A DNA stretch of 64,000 nt from Shewanella sp. ANA-3. Its GTDB lineage: Bacteria; Pseudomonadota; Gammaproteobacteria; Enterobacterales; Shewanellaceae. A program made the translations under genes and the position numbers. The notes beneath the pieces were generated by a model that searched no databases, was not told the DNA's origin, and saw only the letters and a list, made by a program, of their open reading frames with translations. The stretch is from contig NC_008577.1 of the NCBI RefSeq assembly GCF_000203935.1, positions 1,736,001 to 1,800,000 on the forward strand, given 5' to 3'. This document shows, piece after piece, positions 1-7,627 of the stretch; position 1 is the first letter of the stretch, and the number at the start of each line of letters is the position of its first letter.

Positions 1-1
1 T

Positions 2-748
2 GCTACCTCTGAAGCGCTCAAGCAGATGATGCTCATTGGGGCCAATCCCATTCATTTAGACCAAATTCAGCTTGGCCCATGGGCATCCCCCGACGAGAAG
101 GGCTTTGGCACGGCTTCCCAGTTCAACACTATCGCCACCTATCCCCACGGCATTGTGGTGGATGTGCGCACCGGAGAGCGTTTCTTCAATGAATTAGCCG
201 ACCGTAAAGCCCGTGCAGACGCCATCATGACCCGACGGGATGAGAAAGGACAGCCTGTCTATCCCATTGGTTTTACTAATGCTGCCGGAGCCAGTAAGGC
301 ACAGACCTTAGATTGGGGTCTGAAATACAAGGTCATCAGCAAGGCCGAGACCTTAGACGAACTGGCCACGATTTACGGCATGCCAGCTAAGGCATTAAAG
401 GCGCAGGTGGCGCGTTGGAATGAAGCGGTAAAAACAGGGGTAGATAAAGAGTTCGACCGCCCTATGCAGGAGGCGATAGTGCTCGATAAAGGGCCTTGGT
501 ATGCGGTGCGCATGTGGCCGAAGGTGCATTACTGCATGGGCGGCGTGAAGGTGAATACCCAATCCGAAGTGCTGCATTTGGTCAGTAATAAAGCCATTCC
601 CGGATTATATGCCGCAGGCGAAGCCACGGGCGGTATCCATGGTGCCAGCCGTTTAGGCGCCTGTGCTGTGGCCGAAGGGGTTGTCACTGGGCGTAATGCC
701 GGTCGTAACTGCGCCGCGGCGAGTGCTGTGACGCTCAAGCAAGTTTAG
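2..748 (+). CDS. Periplasmic flavoprotein reductase, fumarate/urocanate reductase family (5' partial)
   Basis: This is the C-terminal part of an FAD-dependent ene-reductase; the frame is open to the window edge, so the start and the FAD-binding N-terminus are missing. The end is family-typical: GLYAAGEATGGIHGASRLG matches the flavin-binding end of Shewanella Fcc3. The catalytic Arg of the NE-x3-R segment (codon 203-205) and the substrate Arg in HGASRLG (codon 650-652) are present. Two fumarate-specific features differ: the HHTMGG motif reads HYCMGG (Tyr codon 530-532), and the IQAHPT carboxylate-binding stretch reads IQLGPW (about 65-85). I infer a substrate with one carboxylate, such as an arylacrylate or urocanate, rather than fumarate. 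It lies 36 bp before a lyase homologue and ahead of a tetrahaem cytochrome, its likely electron donor. Confidence 0.85.
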   Translation, partial: ATSEALKQMMLIGANPIHLDQIQLGPWASPDEKGFGTASQFNTIATYPHGIVVDVRTGERFFNELADRKARADAIMTRRDEKGQPVYPIGFTNAAGASKAQTLDWGLKYKVISKAETLDELATIYGMPAKALKAQVARWNEAVKTGVDKEFDRPMQEAIVLDKGPWYAVRMWPKVHYCMGGVKVNTQSEVLHLVSNKAIPGLYAAGEATGGIHGASRLGACAVAEGVVTGRNAGRNCAAASAVTLKQV

Positions 749-784
749 TTTTTATCAAAAATAATAAAATGTTGGAGAATGATA

Positions 785-2422
785 ATGAATAAATCCATAT
801 TGATGGCCTCACTCACCTTGAGTCTACTTTCAGGCAGCGCGCTCGCGATGGAGCAAGTTGTACTCGATGGTAAACATTTAACCCAAGACCAAGCCTGGGC
901 AATTGCCGATGGTGCAAAAGTGAAGATTGCACCTCAGGCCAAGACCCAACTCGTGAAAGCCAACGCACTACTGATGGAAGCGGCGCGTCTGGGCAAACCT
1001 GTGTATGGCTTAACCGTGGGCGTTGGGCTAAACAAAGATCACAAGCTGTTCGATGCTAACGGTAAGTTGAGTGATGCCGTGCTCGACGCCTCTCGAAGCT
1101 TTAACCTCAGCACCCTGCGTGCCCACAGTGCCGGTGTCGGTGAAGCCGCGCCCATCCGCTTAACACGCTTAGCCTTAGCCGTGCGGTTAAATACCATGTT
1201 GGCCGGACAAACCGGTGTGCAACCTGTGGTGGCCGAGCTTTATGAAGCCTATCTTAATCAGGGACTGACCCCTGTGATCCCAGCCAAGGGCACGGTAGGT
1301 GAAGCGGATATTCTGCTGTCATCCCATGTCGGTTTAGCCATGATTGGTGAATGGGAGGTGTTCTACAAAGGTCAGCGTGTGAGCAGTAAAGAGGCGATGG
1401 CAGATGCGGGGATCACGCCCTTAGCGCCTATGGGGAAAGACGCGCTATCGATTTTGTCTAACAATGCCTTTGCAGTCGCCTATGCCATGCAAGGTTACCG
1501 TGAGGCGAAGCAATTGTTGTCCGTATCGCCCACCGTCTTTGGCTTAAGCCTTGAGGGATTAAACGGTAACGTGGCGCCATTCTTGCCGCAAACCAACGAC
1601 ATTCGGCCGTTCCCTTACATTAAATCGGCCACCAGTGACATTCTCAAGCAGCTCGATGGTAGCTATTTATGGCAGCTTAACGATGAGCGTCCATTACAGG
1701 ATCCATTAAGCTTTAGAACCACGGCTTACACCTTTGCAGGCGCCGAGCAGGCCCTAGCTTCATTAGTTGAAGTGATCAATATCCAAATCAACCATTCGGA
1801 CGATAACCCAGCCGTGATTGTGGGCGCGTCGAACCAGTATGCCCAGTTCCCACAAGTGGCTAAATATTTGGTCGAAGGGCAGGGCGGTGTGTTCCCTACC
1901 ACAAACTTTGAGCCGCTGCCTGTGGCACTCGCGGTGCAAAACCTGAGTGTGGCCCTGACCCATGTGTCCCATAACAGTGTGATGCGTACCATTCATCTGT
2001 CCGATGAGCACTTTACTAAGCTGACGCGCTTCCTGAGTGCTCCGGAGAATCAAGGCCATGCCTTCGGTGCGATTCAAAAAGCCTTTGTGGATATGCAAGT
2101 GCGCAATAAGCAGTTAGCCACGCCAGTCTCCTTCGATGGGATCTCTATCGCCGGCGGGATTGAAGATACCTTCACTAACCTTAAGTTGGCGTCGGATAAC
2201 CTGATCCAAATCGTGGATAACACCCGAGTCATCTACGGTTTAGAACTGTTGCACTCTACTCAAGCGATTGATTTACGTAAGCAAGCTCACCCAGAGCTAC
2301 AACTCGGCAAGGCCACGCAAGCCATGTACAAGGCCTACCGTGAAAAAGTGCCTTTTGTCGCCAAGGACCGTCCGTTTACCCCCGATATCCAAGCGTCAAC
2401 TGACTTTATTGCAAACTATTAA
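785..2422 (+). CDS. Exported histidine/tyrosine ammonia-lyase homologue lacking the MIO triad
   Basis: This is a 545-residue protein of the aromatic amino acid lyase fold (HAL/PAL/TAL). An ATG at 779 also opens the frame, but GGAG at 774-777 is correctly spaced only for the ATG at 785. That start gives a clean signal peptide ending SGSALA, so the protein is periplasmic, unlike cytoplasmic HutH. Family landmarks are visible: the Tyr loop VYGLTVGVG, QDPLSFRT, and NHSDDNPAV. The segment that should read GSVGASGDLAPLAH reads GTVGEADILLSSH (residues 169-181). One residue is deleted and the Ala-Ser-Gly that cyclises to the MIO prosthetic group is absent. It is therefore unlikely to be a conventional ammonia-lyase. 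It is co-transcribed with the flavoprotein and tetrahaem cytochrome. Confidence 0.85.
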   Translation: MNKSILMASLTLSLLSGSALAMEQVVLDGKHLTQDQAWAIADGAKVKIAPQAKTQLVKANALLMEAARLGKPVYGLTVGVGLNKDHKLFDANGKLSDAVLDASRSFNLSTLRAHSAGVGEAAPIRLTRLALAVRLNTMLAGQTGVQPVVAELYEAYLNQGLTPVIPAKGTVGEADILLSSHVGLAMIGEWEVFYKGQRVSSKEAMADAGITPLAPMGKDALSILSNNAFAVAYAMQGYREAKQLLSVSPTVFGLSLEGLNGNVAPFLPQTNDIRPFPYIKSATSDILKQLDGSYLWQLNDERPLQDPLSFRTTAYTFAGAEQALASLVEVINIQINHSDDNPAVIVGASNQYAQFPQVAKYLVEGQGGVFPTTNFEPLPVALAVQNLSVALTHVSHNSVMRTIHLSDEHFTKLTRFLSAPENQGHAFGAIQKAFVDMQVRNKQLATPVSFDGISIAGGIEDTFTNLKLASDNLIQIVDNTRVIYGLELLHSTQAIDLRKQAHPELQLGKATQAMYKAYREKVPFVAKDRPFTPDIQASTDFIANY

Positions 2423-2430
2423 TCTACGAT

Positions 2431-2449
2431 GCGGGGCGCGATGCCCCGC
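2431..2449 (+). other. Intercistronic GC-rich hairpin
   Basis: A perfect 7-bp inverted repeat (GCGGGGC / GCCCCGC, 5-nt loop) sits between the lyase stop and the cytochrome ribosome-binding site (AGGAAGA, 2452-2458). It has no T-tract, so it is more likely an mRNA-stability or processing element than a terminator. Inference only. Confidence 0.5.
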
Positions 2450-2463
2450 CTAGGAAGACTCTG

Positions 2464-2847
2464 ATGTTAAAACCCGTATTTATTCTATTACTCGGTGTCG
2501 TGCTGGCAACGCCTATGGCCGCTAATGCATTGAATATCAAGGATTACCATAAAGAGGTGATGACAGGAGCCGATGGTAAAGTCGATTGCGCGGCATGCCA
2601 CGGTGATGCAAAACGTAAAACCGTTCCCGATGCAGCGAGTTGCAGTAGTTGCCATGGTTCACCTGAGGAGGTGGCTAAGCTGACTGAGCGTCCAGCCGAT
2701 GCGGGCCATTCGGTTGAGCCTAATCCTCATGACAGTCTGCACTACGGCACTGATCTGCCATGTACTTACTGCCATCAGGAACACAAAGAAAGTAAAGTCT
2801 ATTGCAATCAATGCCATGAATTTACTTATCCTCAGATGAAACGTTAA
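2464..2847 (+). CDS. Periplasmic tetrahaem cytochrome c (small Shewanella type)
   Basis: A 127-residue protein with a signal peptide (cleavage near ANALN) and exactly four CxxCH haem-c motifs: CAACH, CSSCH, CTYCH and CNQCH. Its length and haem spacing match the small tetrahaem cytochromes and the haem domain fused to Fcc3-type fumarate reductases. As the last gene of the lyase/flavoprotein cluster, it probably carries electrons from an inner-membrane quinol dehydrogenase such as CymA to the upstream flavoprotein. This would be a two-subunit arrangement like that known for methacrylate reductase. Whether the flavoprotein also has its own haem domain cannot be seen, because its N-terminus is outside the window. 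Confidence 0.92.
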   Translation: MLKPVFILLLGVVLATPMAANALNIKDYHKEVMTGADGKVDCAACHGDAKRKTVPDAASCSSCHGSPEEVAKLTERPADAGHSVEPNPHDSLHYGTDLPCTYCHQEHKESKVYCNQCHEFTYPQMKR

Positions 2848-2898
2848 TTTCATCTCGATTAGAAACTCGCTCCCCTGCTTTTTTTGACTATCTTTGTC

Positions 2899-2929
2899 AT
2901 GCACTCAACCCGGTTGAGTGCATTTTTTT
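2899..2929 (+). terminator. Rho-independent terminator of the reductase cluster
   Basis: A perfect 11-bp stem (TGCACTCAACC / GGTTGAGTGCA, one-base loop) is followed by seven T residues. It ends the flavoprotein-lyase-cytochrome operon. Confidence 0.92.
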
Positions 2930-3068
2930 AGGCAAAAAAAAGAGTAAGCCAATACGGATTACTCTTACGGAAAATTGGTCGTTGAATGTTGTAGCCAAAA
3001 TCACTCATATGGATGAGGAGCCAGCACACAATGACAGCTTTTACTTAATTAACCCTTAAAATTAACAT

Positions 3069-4361
3069 TTATCTTAAGCTGTCACCGCGGTTGAGACTGA
3101 TGAGCTTATCTAAGATCCGCTCGCCATCCATTCGAATGCCATTGTGCTCATATTCCGAGGTTAACCAATATCTTAGATGAGCTACTTGTTTGGCGGTTTC
3201 TAGGCTGTAGTCCATCTCGACATACATATCTTCGCTGTAAATCGCGGCCGCAACTGGGACGCGGTTCTGGCTGAGCTGCTCAAGATTGTATAACGCCGGC
3301 CAGTCCGTTTTATGGGCAAGGAGATTGGCCGCGGCTTGGAGTGGGGCTAAATGGCTAAATTGCTCAAACATCCAAGGGTAAATCATCTCGCCAGTAAACA
3401 GGAAAGGCTTACCGACTTGATAGTTAAAGGCCGGATACTGTTCACGCACCCTATGGGCAGACCACTGTGACGCACTGTGTTGGCAGTAGATGGCCTCGTG
3501 TAACAGGGCAAAAATTGGGTTGGTGTTATAGTCGAGCAATTGGCCGAAATGATTTAAAAACAGTGGGTTGACATAATCACCTTGGGGCGAGTGCACTAGT
3601 GCTTGTTCAAGCAAATAGTAAACCGACTCTGGGCCTTGCTCCATGCCCAAGTTAATGCCGAGCAGCTGCAACATTTCAACCGTGAGGCGCTCGCCCGTGG
3701 CTAACTGCACTGGGTGCTCGAGTAAATGTTTGGTGAGGCGTGTCACGAGATGCTGCGCATCGTGGAAGCGCTGGAAGAAGTCTTTATTCTTGGCGAGTAC
3801 GCGCTGATAGGTAGCCTGATAGACTTCATCACTGCTGCGCGTAAGGGAAGGAATGCCGCCGGTGATATAGGCTTCACTCACGCCCTGAGGCGCGGCGCTT
3901 AAATAATGAAGCACGCAGAAACCACCAAAGCTTTGACCTAGAATCGCCCACTTGTCGGCGGGGCAGAGCTGGGCGCGAATTGATTCGGCATCGCGGACGA
4001 TATTGTCGGCCCTAAAATGGCTTAAATAATCGGCCTGCTGTTCAGGCGTTAAGTGCCCGAGGCTTTGGTAATTAATGGGGCTAGAAAGCCCAGTTCCCCG
4101 TTGGTCGAGCAATAATACTCTAAACTCTTTGAGTGCGCGGCGGATCCAACCGCTGTTATTCGCTGGGCGCATGGCAGCAAAGCCGGGGCCACCCTGAAAA
4201 AAGACGATATAAGGTAGTTTTTTATCTTTATTTTCAATGGCGCAGAGCTCCCGCGCGAACACACTGATCTGTTCACCAATCGGTTGTTGATAATCAAGTG
4301 GCAGGTTGAATGTGTGTTTTTTGGCGAGGACACCGGCGAGCATCATATCGGGTTTCATCAA
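3069..4361 (-). CDS. Alpha/beta hydrolase, S33 proline iminopeptidase family
   Basis: A 430-residue cytoplasmic protein with no signal peptide, close to the usual length of the long proline iminopeptidase-type S33 peptidases. Motifs seen are the oxyanion-hole HGGPG-like stretch FFQGGPGF, LLDQRGTGLS, and the nucleophile elbow GQSFGG at about residues 143-148, followed by FCVLHYL. It is expected to remove N-terminal proline or another residue from peptides. Two adjacent ATG codons (4361 and 4358) are both possible starts behind TTAAGG. It is monocistronic and convergent with the upstream cytochrome cluster. Exact substrate preference cannot be read from the sequence. Confidence 0.85.
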   Translation of the reverse strand: MMKPDMMLAGVLAKKHTFNLPLDYQQPIGEQISVFARELCAIENKDKKLPYIVFFQGGPGFAAMRPANNSGWIRRALKEFRVLLLDQRGTGLSSPINYQSLGHLTPEQQADYLSHFRADNIVRDAESIRAQLCPADKWAILGQSFGGFCVLHYLSAAPQGVSEAYITGGIPSLTRSSDEVYQATYQRVLAKNKDFFQRFHDAQHLVTRLTKHLLEHPVQLATGERLTVEMLQLLGINLGMEQGPESVYYLLEQALVHSPQGDYVNPLFLNHFGQLLDYNTNPIFALLHEAIYCQHSASQWSAHRVREQYPAFNYQVGKPFLFTGEMIYPWMFEQFSHLAPLQAAANLLAHKTDWPALYNLEQLSQNRVPVAAAIYSEDMYVEMDYSLETAKQVAHLRYWLTSEYEHNGIRMDGERILDKLISLNRGDSLR

Positions 4362-4537
4362 TTAACCTTAAGGGTAGGGTCTGTTGTTTATGGCAGATTG
4401 TATACAAAAGCCCTGTTGTCGCAAGTTAGGATTATTTGATTCGCCTTTGGTCAAGATCAATTTTTATTGTAAAAATTTGAGCCATGATAAGCCTCTTAGC
4501 GTAATCTATCGGCTATGGATAACACGAGATTGAAGCT

Positions 4538-5182
4538 ATGAAGTACCAAATTATTCCTGTGACACCTTTCCAGCAGAATTGCAGCTTGATCTGGTGTGAA
4601 AAAACGAAGCGTGCTGCGGTTGTCGATCCGGGAGGGAATGTCGACCGTATTCTAGGCGAAATGAACAAATTGGGGCTCACCCTCCAAAAAATCTTACTCA
4701 CTCATGGTCATATTGATCATGTGGGTGGCGCTAAATCATTAGCCCAGCAAACAAATGTGCCCATAGTGGGCCCCCATGTAGCGGATAAGTTTTGGATTGA
4801 TAATCTGCCCAAGCAGAGCCAAAACTTTGGGTTTCCCCACTGTGATGCCTTTGAGCCAGAGCAATATTTGCAGGATGGCGATGTAGTCACTGTGGGTGAG
4901 CAAAGCTTAAAAGTGTTGCATTGCCCTGGGCATACTCCGGGACACGTGGCATTTTATTCTGCGGACGCGCATCTGGCTTGGGTGGGCGATATTCTGTTTA
5001 GGAGCTCGATTGGCCGTACGGATTTTCCGCAATCTAATCATCAGGATTTAATCCAATCCATTACCACTAAACTCTGGCCTTTAGGGGCGGATGTGGAATT
5101 TATTCCTGGCCATGGTCCTATGTCGACCTTTGGGGAAGAGCGCGAACACAACCCCTTTGTGGCCGATCAATTATTACTCTAG
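4538..5182 (+). CDS. MBL-fold hydrolase, glyoxalase II-like (YcbL type)
   Basis: A 214-residue metallo-beta-lactamase-fold protein carrying the dinuclear metal motif THGHIDHVGG. Further metal ligands are in HCPGHTPGH, the Asp in VGDILF, and IPGHGPMS near the C-terminus. It lacks the extra C-terminal domain of classical GloB and matches the short YcbL-type thioester hydrolases. It probably hydrolyses S-D-lactoylglutathione or another glutathione thioester. It is divergent from the S33 peptidase and stands alone, with a strong hairpin downstream. Confidence 0.85.
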   Translation: MKYQIIPVTPFQQNCSLIWCEKTKRAAVVDPGGNVDRILGEMNKLGLTLQKILLTHGHIDHVGGAKSLAQQTNVPIVGPHVADKFWIDNLPKQSQNFGFPHCDAFEPEQYLQDGDVVTVGEQSLKVLHCPGHTPGHVAFYSADAHLAWVGDILFRSSIGRTDFPQSNHQDLIQSITTKLWPLGADVEFIPGHGPMSTFGEEREHNPFVADQLLL

Positions 5183-5198
5183 GTAGACGCTTCTTCAT

Positions 5199-5222
5199 CG
5201 CGACGCATGCCCATGCGTCGCG
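5199..5222. repeat. Perfect 11-bp inverted repeat
   Basis: CGCGACGCATG and CATGCGTCGCG are separated by two bases, 17 bp after the hydrolase stop. There is no T-tract in either direction. It may protect the mRNA end or be a short palindromic intergenic repeat. Confidence 0.6.
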
Positions 5223-5407
5223 AGCAATCCATTTAGCCCATTCACTTTCGCTGCCATTGCCGCCTATCTTCGTTTCGTTCGCCGCAATATTTTGTTCACC
5301 ATTTCCCCTATCAATGCGAGTTCAGCTTTGTTAACTTGTTAAGTCGAATGTCATTTATTGGCTTCACTCATCTCTCTAGTCGCAGGTGCAAGCATGGAGT
5401 GTTGTGC

Positions 5408-6421
5408 ATGGTTCAGCAAATTGAAGACTTATTAGAGCATTGGTTGCCCTTAGCCGATGATGCCTGGGTGCTGGCGGTGATCACTCATATTCAAGGCTCG
5501 TCCTACCGTAAACCCGGCGCCATGATGCTGTTCCATGAATTTGGCCAAGGCGCTGGGATATTAAGCGGTGGTTGTTTAGAGGCGGATCTGCGTCGCTATG
5601 CGCAAAATGCCATGCAGTCGCAACAGATTGCCTGCGTCACCTACGATGCGACGGATGAGTCCGATGCCAGCTACCGCTTAGGTTGTGGTGGTAAAGTCGA
5701 TATCATGTTGATCCCACTACTAAAAGAAAATCACGACCTAGGACTTGTCGAAGTAGCAAAAGCGCTGCGTAAGAGGCAATCAGGGTTTTATCAATTGCCT
5801 CTCGCACCTGCAGGCAGTGATGCTCGCAGTTACTCGGCGCAGTTTTATTCGGTGGATAACGCACCTTTTCCCACTGCAGATTTTGCAAAATCAGGGATAT
5901 TCAGCGCTCCCGAAGGGGATATGTTAATCATGCCCTTAAGACCGCGATTTCATTTAGGGATTTTTGGCGGCGGAATTGATGCCCAGCCTGTGGCGGCAAT
6001 TGCCCATAGTTTAGGTTGGCAGGTAAGCGTATTTGATACTCGCACCGCGTATGCGCGAACTGCCGATTTTCCCCACGCCCATATCGTTAAGCAAGGCCTT
6101 GATGAGGTCGAAGGGCTTATCGCGCAGTTGGACTGTGCCGTTGTGATGCACCATAACTTGAACTTGGATGCCGCAACGCTTAAAGCCATTCAAGCTTATG
6201 ATCTTAAATATGTTGCACTCTTGGGGCCTGCCCATAGGCGGGACAAAGTGTTGGCGATGGCCGACCTCAGTACAGACTCATTTAGCGGTTACTTCTCGGC
6301 GCCTGCGGGGCTAGCGCTTGGCGGCGAGTTACCCTGCGCTGTGGCATTGAGCATTTTAGCCCAATGCCATGGGGTGCTACACGGCGCGCCATGTTCGACC
6401 CTCGATGGGATCATGCCTTAA
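5408..6421 (+). CDS. XdhC/CoxI-family molybdenum hydroxylase maturation factor
   Basis: A 337-residue protein. The frame extends upstream to a TTG at 5336, but GGAG at 5397-5400 is correctly spaced for the ATG at 5408 (MVQQIEDLL). Motifs are GSSYRKPGAMML, SGGCLEADL and LGCGGKVDIMLIP in the N-terminal XdhC domain. A C-terminal Rossmann domain follows (IFGGGIDAQPVAAIA ... ALLGPAHRRDKV). XdhC proteins bind the molybdenum cofactor, help its sulfuration and insert it into xanthine-dehydrogenase-family enzymes. It is first in a four-gene operon; its TAA overlaps the ATG of the next gene. This fits delivery of cofactor to the Mo subunit three genes downstream. Confidence 0.9.
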   Translation: MVQQIEDLLEHWLPLADDAWVLAVITHIQGSSYRKPGAMMLFHEFGQGAGILSGGCLEADLRRYAQNAMQSQQIACVTYDATDESDASYRLGCGGKVDIMLIPLLKENHDLGLVEVAKALRKRQSGFYQLPLAPAGSDARSYSAQFYSVDNAPFPTADFAKSGIFSAPEGDMLIMPLRPRFHLGIFGGGIDAQPVAAIAHSLGWQVSVFDTRTAYARTADFPHAHIVKQGLDEVEGLIAQLDCAVVMHHNLNLDAATLKAIQAYDLKYVALLGPAHRRDKVLAMADLSTDSFSGYFSAPAGLALGGELPCAVALSILAQCHGVLHGAPCSTLDGIMP

Positions 6422-7125
6422 TGCTGAGTCGCCAACGGCTGTTAATTGTCGTGCTGGCCGCGGGTGAGAGCAGGCGATTTCAGGGGATTAAACTGGCGCA
6501 GCCATTATCGACGTCCTCAAATGCAAATAGCGGGCAAAGCATCTTACAACACCATATCGATCGTCTGGCTCGTTTCACCTCGGCGCCATTGGTAATAGGG
6601 GCATCCAATCAAGTCAGCGTTTCGCTGCTGGTGGTGCTCGGTGCTCATGCTAACGAGCTGCGCCCTCAACTTGAGGCTCTTGGGGCGAATCAATTCACGC
6701 TACTGCATAATGCCGACTGGCAGACGGGTTTGTCATCGTCGCTGCGAGTCGCGGCGGATTATGCAAAAGCGCAGCAGTTTGATGGCATGTTACTCACCTT
6801 AGCGGATCAGGTCGCGCTGACATTTGAAGACTATCGGCAGTTGATTGAGACTTGGCAGATGAGTCAGCAATCTGTGGCCGCGCTTTATGCGAACGAAGCA
6901 GGGACCTTGAATGGACAAGATAAGTTGGATGAATTAGGCGCCCCTGCTATTTTTAATGCCTCAATACTCGATTTATTAACGGATTTGACAGGTGATCGCG
7001 GCGCCAAATCCATCTTAAAACAACTGGCAAATGTGGGTGAGCTCGTGGCTGTTCCCTTACCCCATGCCGCGATTGATATTGATACTAAAGCCGATCTTGC
7101 GTTGTGGTTGGCACTTAAGGAGTGA
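6421..7125 (+). CDS. MocA-type molybdenum cofactor cytidylyltransferase
   Basis: A 234-residue nucleotidyltransferase-fold protein. The start used is the ATG that overlaps the xdhC stop (TAATG), giving MLSRQRLLIVVLAAGESRRF. The signature LAAGESRRFQGIKL is the LAAGxSxRxGxxK nucleotide-binding motif of the MobA/MocA family. TLADQVAL holds the metal-binding Asp region, and GDRGAKSIL lies near the C-terminus. MocA joins CMP to Mo-molybdopterin to form the dinucleotide cofactor (MCD) used by XdhC-dependent hydroxylases. Its place between the chaperone and the structural subunits supports MCD rather than MGD chemistry. An insertion after the nucleotide motif makes it slightly longer than typical. 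Confidence 0.85.
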   Translation: MLSRQRLLIVVLAAGESRRFQGIKLAQPLSTSSNANSGQSILQHHIDRLARFTSAPLVIGASNQVSVSLLVVLGAHANELRPQLEALGANQFTLLHNADWQTGLSSSLRVAADYAKAQQFDGMLLTLADQVALTFEDYRQLIETWQMSQQSVAALYANEAGTLNGQDKLDELGAPAIFNASILDLLTDLTGDRGAKSILKQLANVGELVAVPLPHAAIDIDTKADLALWLALKE

Positions 7126-7128
7126 GTT

Positions 7129-7626
7129 ATGGCAATACCATCCTCGGAGGCGGCAAAGGACCAGAGTCTTGCGATGCCTTCCCAAAACCTGACCATTAAC
7201 GGCAGATCTTTTACCTTAAATGCGGATCCGAATATGCCTATCCTCTGGGCGTTACGGGATATTTTAGGCTTAACGGGCACTAAATATGGCTGCGGCGCCG
7301 GGCTCTGCGGCGCGTGTACTGTGCATTTAGATGGTCAACCTGTGCGCGCCTGTTTAACCAGCGTATCCCAGGCGCAAGGCAAACAACTGACCACGATTGA
7401 AGGGCTGGATAATCAAAAGCTTAAAAATGCTTGGGCCGAACACAATGTGCCCCAGTGTGGTTATTGTCAGGCCGGGCAATTAATGTCGGCTGCGGCCTTA
7501 GTCACTCAGCATCCAAAACCATCGGCGGAGCAAATCGATGCTGCCATGTCGGGTAATTTGTGTCGCTGCGGTACCTATCCTCGGATAAAAGCGGCGCTGC
7601 AAAGCTATGCCAAACAGGAGGGCTAA
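7129..7626 (+). CDS. 2Fe-2S subunit of a molybdenum hydroxylase (isoquinoline 1-oxidoreductase alpha-like)
   Basis: A 165-residue iron-sulfur subunit of the xanthine dehydrogenase superfamily, three bases after the preceding stop with AAGGAG in front. The plant-ferredoxin-type cluster is [17 protein letters not shown] plus the Cys in PVRAC. The second cluster is formed by CGYCQAGQ and [12 protein letters not shown]. It has a short, non-signal N-terminal extension of about 15 residues. It transfers electrons from the Mo subunit encoded next. As it has no export signal, it would have to be carried through the Tat system with its Tat-tagged partner. Confidence 0.92.
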   Translation: MAIPSSEAAKDQSLAMPSQNLTINGRSFTLNADPNMPILWALRDILGLTGTKYGCGAGLCGACTVHLDGQPVRACLTSVSQAQGKQLTTIEGLDNQKLKNAWAEHNVPQCGYCQAGQLMSAAALVTQHPKPSAEQIDAAMSGNLCRCGTYPRIKAALQSYAKQEG

Positions 7627-7627
7627 G

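Noticed and set aside
1763..2098. 111-codon antisense frame inside the lyase gene
   Set aside because: Lies wholly in a well-supported coding gene and has no independent features.
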